A DNA stretch of 64,000 bases, taken from positions 23,311,657 through 23,375,656 of the forward strand of contig CM033726.1 of the NCBI GenBank assembly GCA_019671005.1, in the 5' to 3' direction. The position numbers and the translations under genes are program-made. Origin of the DNA: Hibiscus mutabilis (Eukaryota > Streptophyta > Magnoliopsida > Malvales > Malvaceae). Of this stretch, positions 34,417-46,295 are shown piece by piece. The stretch's first letter is position 1; every line of letters starts with the position of its first letter. The notes under the pieces are model-generated. The model saw nothing but the letters and a program-made list of their open reading frames with translations. It was not told the DNA's origin and did not search any database.

Positions 34417-35435
34417 TCAGATCTCGTATGGCCCAATGAATCTAGGACTAGGCTTTCCTTTCCGACCAAATCGTAGCACCTTCTTCCAAGGTGTAACTTT
34501 TAGGAATACTTTATCCCCTACTTCATATTCAATATTTTTCCTCTTTTTGTCTGTATAAGCTTTTTGTCTGTCTGCGGTAGCTTTAATATTATTCTGAATA
34601 ATTCTTACTTTGTCCTCCATTTCTCAAGTTAATCAATACCACCTGTTTTCGGATCACTCGGAACATTTCGGTCTTTCAACTCAAACCAATTAAGAGGAGT
34701 TCTACACTTCCTCCCATAAAGTGCTTCAAAAGGTGCCATCTTGATACTTACTTGATAACTATTATTATAAGCGAATTCAGCTAGAGGCAAGTACTTTTCC
34801 CATGATTCTGTAAACTCAATTATGCAGGCTCAAAGCATGTCTTCCAAAATCTGTATTATTCGCTCTGATTGCCCATCAGTGTGTGGGTGAAATGTTGTAC
34901 TAAAATTTAATTTAGTACCTAGAGCTTCATGTAATGAACCCTAAAACTGAGAAGTAAATCTTGGGTCTCGATCTGACACAATTGATACCGAAATACCATG
35001 CAGTCGTACTATTTCTCGGGCATACAATTTTGCATATTTATCTAATGAATAGTCCATACGAACTGGTATAAAATGTGCAGATTTTTTCAGACGGTCCACA
35101 ATGACCCATATTGCATCTCTTTTGTTCGATGTAATTGGCAACCCTGAGATAAAGTCCATTGTCACTCTTTCCCACTTCCATTGAGAAATAGAGATTGGCT
35201 GAAGTAGTCCAGAAGGCACTTGATGTTCTGCTTTAACCTGTTGACATGTTAAGCACTTGGTCACAAACTCTGATACTGCTCTTTTCATTCCTGGCCACCA
35301 ATATCGAGTCTTCAGATCTTGATACATCTTATTACTCCTTGGGTGCATGGTTAACGGACTATGATGGGCTTCTGTAAGGATCTCTTTCTTTAAATTGCTA
35401 TCGTTAGGAATATACAATTTACCTCGATAATACAA
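34417..35435 (-). pseudogene. Integrase of element B
   Basis: The best preserved integrase here. Zinc-binding region HHSPLTMHPRSNKMYQDL...KCLTCQQVK; core Asp in WERVTMDFISGLP; second Asp in SIVSDRDPRFTSQF; Glu in TDGQSERIIQ; then the YNNSYQ and GRKCRTPL segment and the C-terminal GDKVFLKVTPWKKVLRFGRK part. All three catalytic acids are readable. It is broken by a TAG right after TSQF where the family has Trp (TGG to TAG) and by a frame change near 34620. Confidence 0.82.
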
Positions 35436-35558
35436 ACAACCATCAGACTTGATCTCATAGTCTTGCGTTTCCCCAGATTCAGCTTATCTTCTCTTTACAA
35501 TAGATTCTTCATCCGAAAGATGTAAAACTTTGATCCGATCCAGAAAAGTTGGCTTAAG

Positions 35559-36113
35559 CTAAAACTCTGCTACTAAAGAATCATCTTGTCCCAAAGATAG
35601 TTGTACATTCATTGCTCGTAGAATAGAAAATGTCTTCCCCCTAAGAGCATCTGCTACTACGTTAGCCTTTCCAGGGTGATAATCAATAACCATGTCGTAA
35701 TCCTTTAAAAACTCGACCCATCTTTTTTGTCGCAGGTTCAAATCTCTTTGTGTCATCAGGTACTTCAAACTTTTGTGGTCCGTGTAAATATGACACTTTT
35801 CACCATATAGATAATGTCGCTAGATTTTCAAAGCAAAAATCACAGCTGCCATTTCCAGATCATGCGCTGGGTAATTCCTTTCATGTGTCTTGTGTTCTTG
35901 GGATGCATAAGCTACAACACAGCTCTCTTGCATCAATAAGCAACCCAACCCACAATGGGACGCATCATTGTACAAAGTATATTCCTTTCCTGGTTCTGGT
36001 TGTATTAGGACCAGTGCCTCAGTCAAAACTTTCTTTAATTTCTTGAAACTTTCCTGACACTTCTCTGTCCATACAAATGGAACACCTTTTCGTAGCAGTT
36101 GGGTAAGTGGCAT
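35559..36113 (-). pseudogene. RNase H of element B
   Basis: PLTQLLRKGVPFVWTEKCQ, then EYTLYNDASHCGLGCLLMQ, HDLEMAAVIFALK, a TAG where Trp is expected, HKSLKYLMTQRDLNLRQKRW and YHPGKANVVADALRGK. The first acidic residue sits in YNDAS, where the family usually has YTDAS or YSDAS. Two open pieces in frame apart from the TAG at about 35820. Confidence 0.78.
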
Positions 36114-36119
36114 AGCAAT

Positions 36120-37107
36120 GGTAGAACAATTTTGTACTAATCATCAGTAATATCTAGATAATCCCAAGAAACTTCGAACTTCGGAGACATTTTTCGGTGC
36201 CTCTCATTTGAGAATAGCTTGCACTTTATTGGGATCAACTCTTATTCCTTCTACTGATACCACATGTCCAAGGAATGTAACTTATGACAACCAAAATTCA
36301 CATTTGAAGAACTTAGCATAAAGTTGCCTATCCCTCAGTGTTTGTAATACCACTCGAAGATGGTAATCATGCTCAGCTTCTGTCTTAGAGTATACCAGAA
36401 TATCATCTATGAAGACTACTACAAACTGGTCCAAGTAGGGTTGAAATATCCTATTCATCAGATCCATGAATACAGTGGGGGCATTCGTAAGTCCAAATGG
36501 CATTACCAGAAACTTGTAATGTCCATAACGACTCATGAACGTTGTCTTTGGTATATCTTCTTCTTTAACCCTAAGCTGATAATACCCTAATCTAAGATCT
36601 ATTTTTCAGAACACAACTGCTCCTCGAAGTTGATCAAATAGATCTTCAATCCTTGGTAGTAGATACTTGTTTTAATAGTTACTTTATTCAATTACCGATA
36701 ATCTATACACAGTCGTAAAGAACCATCCTTTTTCTTTACAAATAACACTAGAGCACCCCATGGTGATACGCTCGGTCGAATGTAACCCCGTCTAATAACT
36801 CTTGTAATTGAGCTTTCAGCTCTCTTAATTTAGTTGGCACCATTCTATATGGTGCCATCAATATCGGATTAGTTCTAGGATAAACATCAATCCCAAACTG
36901 TACCTCCATATCTGGGGGTAATCCTGGCAACTCGTCTGGAAACACATCTGAAAATTCTCGCACAGTAAGAATATCCTTCAACTTTTTATCTACTACCTGC
37001 GTATCTATCACATGGGCTAAATACACTTCACATCCATTATGCAGCATCCTCTGAACTAACACTGCAAATATTACTAAGTTAAGACAATCATTTCTTTTTC
37101 CAACCAC
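36120..37107 (-). pseudogene. Linker and reverse transcriptase of element B
   Basis: From 37107: GCEVYLAHVIDTQ, FSDVFPDELPGLPPDMEVQF (linker), ALVLFVKKKDGSLRLCIDYR then a TAA, FLVMPFGLTNAPTVFMDLMN and an intact FIDDILVYS catalytic box at about 36404-36430, then KFFKCEFWLS. Stops near 36690 and frame changes at about 36600 and 36280 kill it. Confidence 0.8.
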
Positions 37108-37277
37108 GACTACTTCTGAACCATATGGTCCTAGTAGTACTAATCGTTTCTCTTTACACTTTACCTCTGCATCCTATGCAGATAACCAACCATTCCAAGA
37201 ATAACTTCAAATTCATGGAATGGAAGTTCCATTAAATCTGTCGGGAACTTAATCCCTTGAATTACTAATGGACATTT

Positions 37278-37505
37278 CTAACATATTCTAGTCACTCGTG
37301 CACTATGTTCAAGAGGGTTACTAGCAATCACATCACTAGCTATGTTCTCCATAGGAATCTTTCTTTGTGCCACAATCTTTGCACTAATATACGAGTGAGT
37401 CAATCCAAGATCAATTAAAGTACATACAGGCTTACCCAGAAGTTGAAATGTACCAGCTATAATGTCCAAATTGTGCTTCTCTTTATCAGTACGGATGTTG
37501 TACAC
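37278..37505 (-). pseudogene. Protease of element B with altered active site
   Basis: IIAGTFQLLGKPVCTLID then LGLTHSYISAKIVAQ. Retrotransposon aspartic proteases have DSGSTHSYI here; this copy reads DLGLTHSYI, so the catalytic Asp is present but the Ser of the DSG triad and a second Ser are Leu (both TCN/TTN-type changes). Likely inactive. Confidence 0.72.
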
Positions 37506-37529
37506 TCAAGCTGGGGTTATGAATTCCCT

Positions 37530-37906
37530 ATTGGATGGAGCTTCAGAAGTTCCATGTGTCAATATTCTAGGTTGTCCACCAGCTCGACTTGACCTCTGAA
37601 TGATTCAGCTGCAGATTTTCAGATTGAGTAGGCTTCCTAGCCTGCTTCTCCGGGCAATCTCTAATAAAGTGCTCAGTGCTACCCCATCTCTAACAAGCTC
37701 ATGTAACTGTTCAGCAAACTCCCAAGTGTCATTTTTGACAAATATCACACTCTGGAATCAAAGGCCTGCTCAATCCAGTAACTGATGACTGAGCATTCTG
37801 AGATGTACTTACAGAATGATTCCTTTGCGCAGATCCAGATTCAGCCCTACTCTGTGATCGATTACCTCTACCTCGTTTAGACTGTGTTGAGGCAGAAGTC
37901 TCTCTA
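37530..37906 (-). pseudogene. 3' part of gag with zinc knuckle, element B
   Basis: Minus strand from the LTR E insertion point: HRETSASTQSKRGRGNRSQS (basic RNA-binding linker), SRPLIPECDICQK, then a first knuckle ending HLGVC, stops, and a second knuckle with GSTEHFIRDCP. Continues the Gag piece at 43201-43976 that LTR E split. Confidence 0.75.
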
Positions 37907-39139
37907 TGAAACACCCCCGAACCCGGCTTAGGAATAAACCGAATTAGGAAGTGTTTAGAAACAATGTTTAAACAAGCATACAACTTTAAAACATAGATAT
38001 GACAACTTAGCACTTCACAAATGAGCATGCAAGTAAAAATCAGGGTAATTTAAAACTTTTTATAAGTTGGATAAGTTCTCAACTCTAATCCACATACACA
38101 CAAAGTATACATATAATAAGCAAATATACTTTAGTCACTAGGCCAAAGCTCGTTCTTATAATTTAGGCACTTTTAACCATAACGCTTATTACTATCAAAC
38201 ATATAATCATGGCAATCGTTGAACAACATATACATAACATAACTTGATCAACGAGTAACATTCGATACATAATAGATTATTACAAAGATCAAGATAAAGT
38301 GATGTGTAAAACAATCCTAGATAGGCTAGTATAACCCTTTTTCATAACATGATCAACAACGTACGTCATTGAGAATTTAGCGTTTACTTACACTAACCAT
38401 TAAACTAGTCCCTACTTAACTATACTACACTTACTTAAGGTTTAACTTAATAATTTACATATATAAATTTTTCAACACACATACCATTAAGAGGCTTACT
38501 CGATAAATCATATTCAATACACCATATTCACTAGTTTTTGATATAACCATTATTTTGTTTACCACTTTTAATCTTTTTCAAGTTATAAGGTGTTCTACCC
38601 AAAATCATCCATAATCTAAATTCGTTAAAACTTTATAAATCATGTGAAATCTAAGATGGGTAGACATTCAAATATATAACCCTAGCATAACTCGGCTATT
38701 AAGCAACTACTAAATCTTGCCAAATAATAAATCACATGCAGCATGCAATCACCAAGAAATAATAATAAAGGCCCATTACAAAATTGATTATTCATTAGGC
38801 TTATATACATGATAAGCCATAAAAGAAATCTAATATCTCAATGCATGCCTAACAACTATGTGCCACCAACTAGGAGTACAGAAAGAGAATACAGAAATAC
38901 ATTGTGGTCCTTGTGATCTTGTCCAAGCTCTCAAAAATAATTGAAGGCAAGTCTAGCCTGAAACATTAGGAAGCAAAGAGTAACCATGGGCTTAATGAGG
39001 TAGCTTAAAGAAAAATAAAGCATGAAACAATAATTGATCCATTTACCAAAGTTCATTAATCATATACATGATTCTAAGCTTGGACAAGAAGTTAGTCATT
39101 TTAGAGTGAGACTTTCGAACAAAGATAAAACATACTTGA

Positions 39140-40900
39140 TCGTTTGAACAAAGTATATACATATATGAATATATAGATACTCAATCTAACACATACTTAT
39201 ATGCATGAATGATCAACAAAACATACACATCTGTATATATAGGTAATTCGAGTAAGCACATATACATGAGTGCATAACATGGTACATACTTATATACATA
39301 TGAAATCAACAAAGTACATATGCATTTGTACACATACGTAATCGATCAGGCATAAGTACAAAGACACTCAACATAGATACATATACATTTGTATTCATAT
39401 GACATCAAATAGACATTATACTTGGATACTCAATATGATATATACACATTGTACACACATATATCCAAATAAACATAAGTACATAGATACTCAACATAGA
39501 TATATATACATTTGATATGCAAGTCATTGCAATAGATCATTGATTCCACTTATAATCTTTAGCACTATCCAGGGTATATTTATTTATATCAATTTAGTTC
39601 ACCAGTCATGTATACACATTAATACATTACAAAAGAGTCCACCATATCTACATTTCACACAAAACAGCATAGCATATTTGTTTATCCCATAGTATCTCAT
39701 ATATACATTACCTTCCAATGTAAATTATCAAGCATATTGAATAATAAACATGAATTACTTATCCATCAAGCTATCATACATAACATATTAGAAACATGGG
39801 TTATTTGTCTCATAAGACACCAAACATATTTTAGTCATAGCGCAACATAGGCATGATTTTACTTATCAATTAATTTATCAATTGAACAAATCATATATTC
39901 AAATTTCTTATTAGTATAAGATATCAAACTTAGTATATACTTGATTATGTTTGTGTTTCACAAGAATTATTAAACATAGCATCTTAAAAGTATGTATACT
40001 TATACTCATTTTACCATACATGACATTCCATAGCATAGTTACTTGTCAGACGGACATCAACGTAGTAACATATAACATAGGTGCTTATCACCTTATTTAT
40101 CAAACATAGTTAATTTGTTTAACTTGTAATTTCAATATTTACCCCTTTCATATTCTTAGAAGTTAAGTAAGATTCTAAACCAATTCAAGGAACTAACTAT
40201 TTGAGTAGCCATATTCAATGACACACATCTCCTTCCGTATTAAATCATACAAAAGTCATATATAAGTGATCATTACTGAGTAAATAGATTACCTAACATG
40301 GTATCTCATTAATATAAATTACTTATCATGTAACTATCAAACACATTACATCAAGGTATGAATTCCTTATCTCATAAGTTATCAAAGTATATATAATTAA
40401 TTGAGTTTGCACATATCAATGTTATAACTTTAGCATAGTCTTGAGAATTCAAGTAGCCTATCAACAAGTAAATTACTTGTCCATTGCTTGTCAAACAAGT
40501 TACCGAGCATAGAATATCTTGATCAAGTGTTACTTGTCATAAAAGATAGCAAGCATTGAATAATATGGGATGGATTGCTTAACATCAGAGGTGTTTAACA
40601 CAACATATCATAGGCTTAAATTACTGGTCACCAAGGTCATAATACATAGTATATCTTAAGCATGTGATACTTATCACATAAGATTACAACCATAACATTT
40701 TATAGATATATAATTCTTATCACAAGGAGTATTAAGATTATTCATTAACTTAACTTGAAATTTATTATTTTATTTTAACATAGCCTCTCATTCGAAGCAA
40801 ATGCACATATTAGAGAAATACTCAATTTCATTAGAACCATGTTACTTATCAAACAAGTTATCACAACTCTTCATTTATTTAACTTATAATCTCATACTTT
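39140..40900 (-). repeat. Degenerate repeat field in LTR E
   Basis: 39140-39520: ATATACATTTGTA / ACTCAACATAGATA phrases at roughly 60-80 bp spacing. 39640-40900: TTACTTATCA / CAAACATAG phrases at roughly 40-60 bp spacing. Too diverged to define a consensus by eye. Confidence 0.5.
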
Positions 40901-40966
40901 CTTATTATCATAGCCTTGATAATCGAATTACAGCCTAGGTACATGAATCCCCAACCAACTGTCGCC

Positions 40967-41065
40967 AAATAAAATGGTACCGCATTACCGGTCAATCCCT
41001 CCTACGGTCGCCAAATGACCACAACACTTCCCTCATACTGTCGCCAATTAAGGACCGTAGTCCAC
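40967..41065 (-). repeat. Three-unit repeat with GTCGCCAA core in LTR E
   Basis: GTCGCCAAATAA, GTCGCCAAATGA and GTCGCCAATTAA, about 45 bp apart, next to the TGGCATGCCA palindrome at 41092: the same arrangement as in the other LTR families. Confidence 0.65.
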
Positions 41066-41839
41066 CCCAAACCTGAGCTCTATGGACTTTGTGGCATGCC
41101 AACTATACCTAAGACTGATCGAGACCAAGGCTTTAACATTTATCATCTTTTTATAACATAAAGTGAGCATAGCTTCATCCCGTATATCATATCAATATTT
41201 CATTACCCCTTTCTCATTATGGGTATATAGGTATGTTCACCACATGTGAACTCAACATTTCTTTTCTCTTTCTCGAATGGCCTTATAGCCAAGATCACTT
41301 TTGTCATATCATAAAAAAAATAACTTTCTTTGTATTTAAGTTATCAAACTCCCATAAAATTTAACATAATCAAGATTTGTTCCTCATTTCACAAAACAAC
41401 CATTTCTATTCATTTATGTGTCTTTCGAACCAAACAAACATTCCCATAACAATTTAAGCATTTTAAATCATAGTCATGCTTCCAATCAAATTTTCATGTC
41501 ACAAAGTGCTTTTCACTAAAGTACTCACCTTGCCTCCATGCTTGTGCATTCATAGCGTAAATTAACCAATTTAAAGTAATCATAAATAGAAGGCAATGCT
41601 CGGGAAGGTTATTATCCCATCTCAAGACTTTAAACTACACTCACCTCATATCCCGAAGTTACGGAATATTTGAATCCTTAAATATCTTTTTACTTATCCA
41701 ATTCTTCTCTAGCTCCTTCTTGGTCTAAAAGTAACAAGAAAATACATTCACATTTTAGAATTATGCTTATCATCCATCTAATTATTTAACAACTCAATCA
41801 TGTATACACTCATATACATACGAAATAGTCAGTAATTAT

Positions 41840-42400
41840 GTACATATACAGAATAGTTTCCCCAAATCACACTCTTACCCATAAATTCATAATTGAATAA
41901 TCCACTTTCACACATATATACACAAAGCAGGGCAAATATATGTATAAACGTATATATGTATACAATTATGAACACAAACAGTCCATAATTCTTGTCAAAA
42001 CAGTCCCCATAAATTTTCCAGTTTACCAAAACAATATTAATCTCTTTAAAACAGTCCAATAAAGTTCGCATACATGCCAAATCAGTCCATTTTATTTACA
42101 TACATGTTTTATATATCATAACAATCCTCAATGCATTTATATATGTACAGAACAGTCCCTAGACTTATAAAAATAGTCCCAAACATTTTACCAAGCAGCC
42201 CCTTCTTTTTTCTAGATTTGCAAAACAGTCCTAAACATTATAAGCACACAAAACAATCTCTAATTAATACAGGACAGCCCAAGTTGTTCGAAACTTTCCC
42301 TTACACAAATAATCATGCTCAAAACAGTCCTTAACATACATATATTCAAATATATATTTATAGAATAGTTCACCATCATTTATACTAATACATAACAGCC
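41840..42400 (-). repeat. AACAGTCC phrase repeat in LTR E
   Basis: AACAGTCC or close variants (AATAGTCC, AGCAGCCC, AACAATCC) appear about 15 times in 560 bp at irregular 25-50 bp spacing, just upstream (minus-strand sense) of the donor at 41528. Confidence 0.6.
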
Positions 42401-43200
42401 CCTAATTGCTCATACGTATGCTTAGCTGCTTCAATTACATAAATATGTAATACATACGCCCAAAACAGGGTATATTCATCTATATGCCTATTAATATATT
42501 CGAAGAAATCCATCAAGTGTCATTCGAAAGATTCCTACATATTATCTTTGTTTTCTTTCTAGCATATCCCATTTTTTTCCAATCTCTATATATAACATAA
42601 GATTACAAAACATAATATTTCATTATAAGCCTCAACTAACCGAACCAAGATTTTCTTAAAACCATTCACAAAACAACTTAATCAAAAGGAAAAAGGATAG
42701 TATTTTACCTCCTCTTTAAGCTAACCGATCAAATAACCCTAAGCTCTTAACCAACTAGTGTAATTTTGACGCATCCATGGAGATTTTTTCGTTTGCTCTT
42801 TCTCTCCTGTATTCGGTTAACTTTAGGTGAAAAAGATGATCACTTGGGATGGTCATCACATTAGCTGATTGTTTCCTCCACTTGCCATTCTCAACATTAG
42901 GAAAGTGGACAAGTCCCCAAGAATATAAGATTCTTACATGCTAACCGTAACATTCATCATGGGTTCCTTTTTAGTCCTTTGAATTAAGCTATCCACTTTT
43001 TCCTTCCTTTAACATTAGTCCCAAATCATTTAGTGCATTACCCGATTTAGTCATTTATAAATAGGTTATTCTTCTTTCATTTCTTTTCAATTCGACCCTA
43101 ACCTCTTAATAAGATCAAATTCATAAATAAAACAAATTATTTAAATTGCATTTGAATTAGAAACATACTTCTAGGCCAACTTTTGGGATATTACACGCTA

Positions 43201-43976
43201 GGCTTCTTTGATGATCGAGAGGACTGGGCTCTAACTCACTCCAAGTAGGCTCTCTCCATGGCCTTAGCCCTGTTCACTGCGTCATGGTATACTGATAAAT
43301 TCATGCCCAGTAGAAATTCCTTGGGCCTCAGGTGAAGCCCCTCTATGAACCATTCACATCGGGCCTTTTTAGTCGGCATTAAATCAGCTGCAAACGAACT
43401 TAATCTATTGAACTCTAACTCGCACTCATAGACAGTACGAGTACCTTGATTAAGGTTCAAAAACTATTGCAGCATCTCTCTCTTGAACGATCACTAACAT
43501 ACTTGGCCTTGAATGCTCCTTGGAAAAATGTCCAAGTTACCTCAACTGCTGGTACTAATTTTGTGGCATTAGACCACCATATACGAGCATGTTCCCTCTA
43601 TAAGGATACAACCCCTTCTAACTTTTCAACATCTATGCAATTTAACACTTCCATCAGGACTTTGACATCGTTTAGCCACAAGTCGGAAGCCATCGGACCA
43701 CCCTCTCCATGATATTCTGGAGCTCCCAACTTTTTAACTTCCTTTGCAGTCGACGCTATAACTAGTGCAGGTGTCGGGGCTGGTGCAGCTATTAACCATA
43801 GCTTCTAAAGCTTGTACCAACGCTCCATATTCTTGAGCTTGAGCTCTTTACTGAGCAGGAGGCTCGGCTGGGTCAAGAGGTGGAGGTGGAGCATGATATA
43901 CCTCATTGCTTCCACTTTGGACCTCTTCTTGGTCCTCATGATTTGTCGCTTGATGCGATCTAGTAGTATTCGACAT
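43201..43976 (-). pseudogene. 5' part of gag, element B
   Basis: ATG at 43976 reads MSNTTRSHQATNHEDQEEVQ, then a proline-rich stretch PPPPLDPAEPPAQ and a stop. The Gag core follows in other frames, including the open piece 43460-43236 with TVYECELEFNRLSSFAADLM, ARCEWFIEGLHLRPKEFLLG and AVNRAKAMERAYLE. Interrupted at 43200 by LTR E. Structural protein of the particle; dead through several stops and frame changes. Confidence 0.75.
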
Positions 43977-44144
43977 TATCTATTACCAAAGTAACCTATT
44001 CACATTATTATGAGGAGCAACATCAAGTTACACAGATAGTACATCAGTAACATGACATCCTAGGGGCATGTACTTAATAAAAATCATATTAGACTCGGTT
44101 TAACTTCCAGAATCGGCTAAACCTTTAGCTCTGATACCATAAAA
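43977..44144 (-). other. Leader and Met-tRNA primer site of element B
   Basis: Primer site TGGTATCAGAGCT at 44139-44127 on the minus strand, 5 bp from the LTR end at 44145. The leader to the Gag ATG is about 150 bp. Confidence 0.85.
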
Positions 44145-46295
44145 TGTGACACCCTTAACGTATACTCGTAGGCCGAATATACATTAAAGATGACACGAAG
44201 TCGTATTTTAGAAATTTGGACTTAATTTTTTTTAAATAAATCATTTCACAAAACTAGTTCAGTAATTAATCCCTTTTTGGTTATCAATTAAAACTGGGTC
44301 ATCCAGTTGTAGCTAGTTTCGACCCTGAATTGGTTTGTAAAACTTATAAGTCGGTCATTAAAATGAAAGTACAATTCAGGATGAAAACTATGTGTTTCCT
44401 AGACTTTTTTTATTTTGAAACTATGACGCGGTAAATAATAATCAAGGTACTTTTACTACTAATATCCTTAGTGCATAATTTCAAGATAATACATCTATAT
44501 TATCATACATCTAGGTTAAAACTTAGTTATACAAAATAGTTCGCTTTAAAAATATTTACATGCCCACTAGTTTATCAAACTACGATAAGGATGTACATAT
44601 TGTAACTTACTGTAATAACTTGACTCCAAAAGAACAGCTCCTCCTCGCTAGTCTAATTCGGAGAACCTACGTGTGAAATAAAACACACGCTAAGTAACGA
44701 CTTAGCGAGGCAAATAAACTTACTTAATTAAAACATGCAATAATGCAGTACAATATATCATATGGAAATGCAATACAGTTCCTGCAAAATGGCAAGCGAT
44801 CCTAGTACAATTTATATTATATCATAAAACAAATATAAATATCATGTTATCAGTATTTATCAGTCATCATGTAATCATTTACAATATAACATTCTTTTAA
44901 AGATAGCCCAAAGTAAATAATATGAGATCAAGGTACTCGAGTCACTTGAATAAGACACCCGAGTGTCTAACGTGAACCTGTAAATGAGTACGTACTCAAG
45001 GACGCTATTTGCTCCTCATTAAAGTACCTCGTTAGTGCCATTAGCACTATGGACTTGGATACCAAGGGTGCACACCAGGGGCTTGGGTCCCCAAGGTGTA
45101 TGTGACACCGTAGTAGTCACAAAATATGTAATCATATCATAACTTGAGTGATGCAGCTGCTAAAGACTCTATGGATATCCAACTATACCATGGACTCTCT
45201 ATAATATCCAAAAATTTCGGTTAGTGACCAAAATGTAAAATTTGAAAGTTTAGGGGGTTAAAGTGTAAACTTTGGAAAGTTTAGGGACCAAAGTGTAATT
45301 TTCAAAAGTTGTGTATTTTAACCCCATAAATGAATAGTTTACCCCAAGAATGAAGTTTTCGTGTTACCCGAATTTTTCGTACAGAGTTTGTATTTATCAC
45401 TATAAAGCGATAAAGTTTGGAAAAATATTTAGATAATCGAATCGAATCGAATATCTAGGATATTTTGAAGGAGGATAAGCCAAGGATGAATTTGTCATTT
45501 TACATGACTAAGATATTTTATTTTTGTTGGAAGAATATGAACCCTTGGATTTAAGTTGATTTTCCATGCTAAATATGAGTCGTTAGATGAAAAATGGCAA
45601 GATAGTAATTTTGGAAAATCACAATGGCAAAGTTGGTAAACTAATAATTTAAGATTAAATTTAGATCATTGGATGAAGGATGATGATATGATGAATATTA
45701 TAGAAATATAGAATTTTTGGAATAGATCTGATAGCTCGGTACAGGTAAAATCATAGTAGTAGTATTTTGTGAATATCGGGAAATCAGATTGAATTAAAAT
45801 TTCAGAGGCTATTCCATAATCCATGGAAATCATAAAATGATATTTATGGAATGGTGGCCGGTTGAGGAGGAACCAATTTAGTTAGATTTTAATGGAAGGG
45901 CAATTTTGAAACAAACTAGAAAATAAAGACTAGTTGGAGGGCAAATTTGTCATTTGGCAAGGATGGAAATTTTGAAATATTTTTGAAATGTTGAGGACGT
46001 TTTTGGAAGATGAAATATACATGGATTTAATATTGGCCCATGATTTTAGATGAGATTAAATTAGCCATTGGATTTTAAAGGCTAAATTTGTAATTTCATT
46101 ATTTAAATGAATTTTAAATTCATTTAATAGTTACAAATAGTTTTCATCTTTTCCAGCCTTGAACCATTGAGAAAGGGGAGAAAGAAGAGGAGAATTTCCA
46201 AGCTTGATTTAAGCCCCGAATCTCGGTTTTTAGTCAAGTCCGAATCAAAGAAGGATCGAGTAGAATTTAGTGAGGTATGCTAATAAATGGCTCAG

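Larger units (their letters stand above)
37907..43195 (-). repeat. Solo LTR E (5.3 kb) inside gag of element B
   Basis: TGAAACACCCCC...TTTTGGGATATTACA on the plus strand. Flanks CTCTA (37902-37906) and CGCTA (43196-43200) fit a 5-bp target duplication with one change, and Gag codons continue on both sides. No primer site, no pol. Unusually long for an LTR. On the minus strand it has a donor GCAAG/GTGAGTAC at 41528, an acceptor CTAATGTTTCAG ending at 38958 and TGGCATGCCA at 41092-41101. Open frames inside it (for example 42080-41829) show no family features. Confidence 0.82.

Noticed and set aside
41829..42080. 83-residue hydrophobic open frame on the minus strand
   Set aside because: Lies within LTR E in AT-rich repeat sequence; hydrophobicity follows from base composition and no start context or homologue is recognisable.
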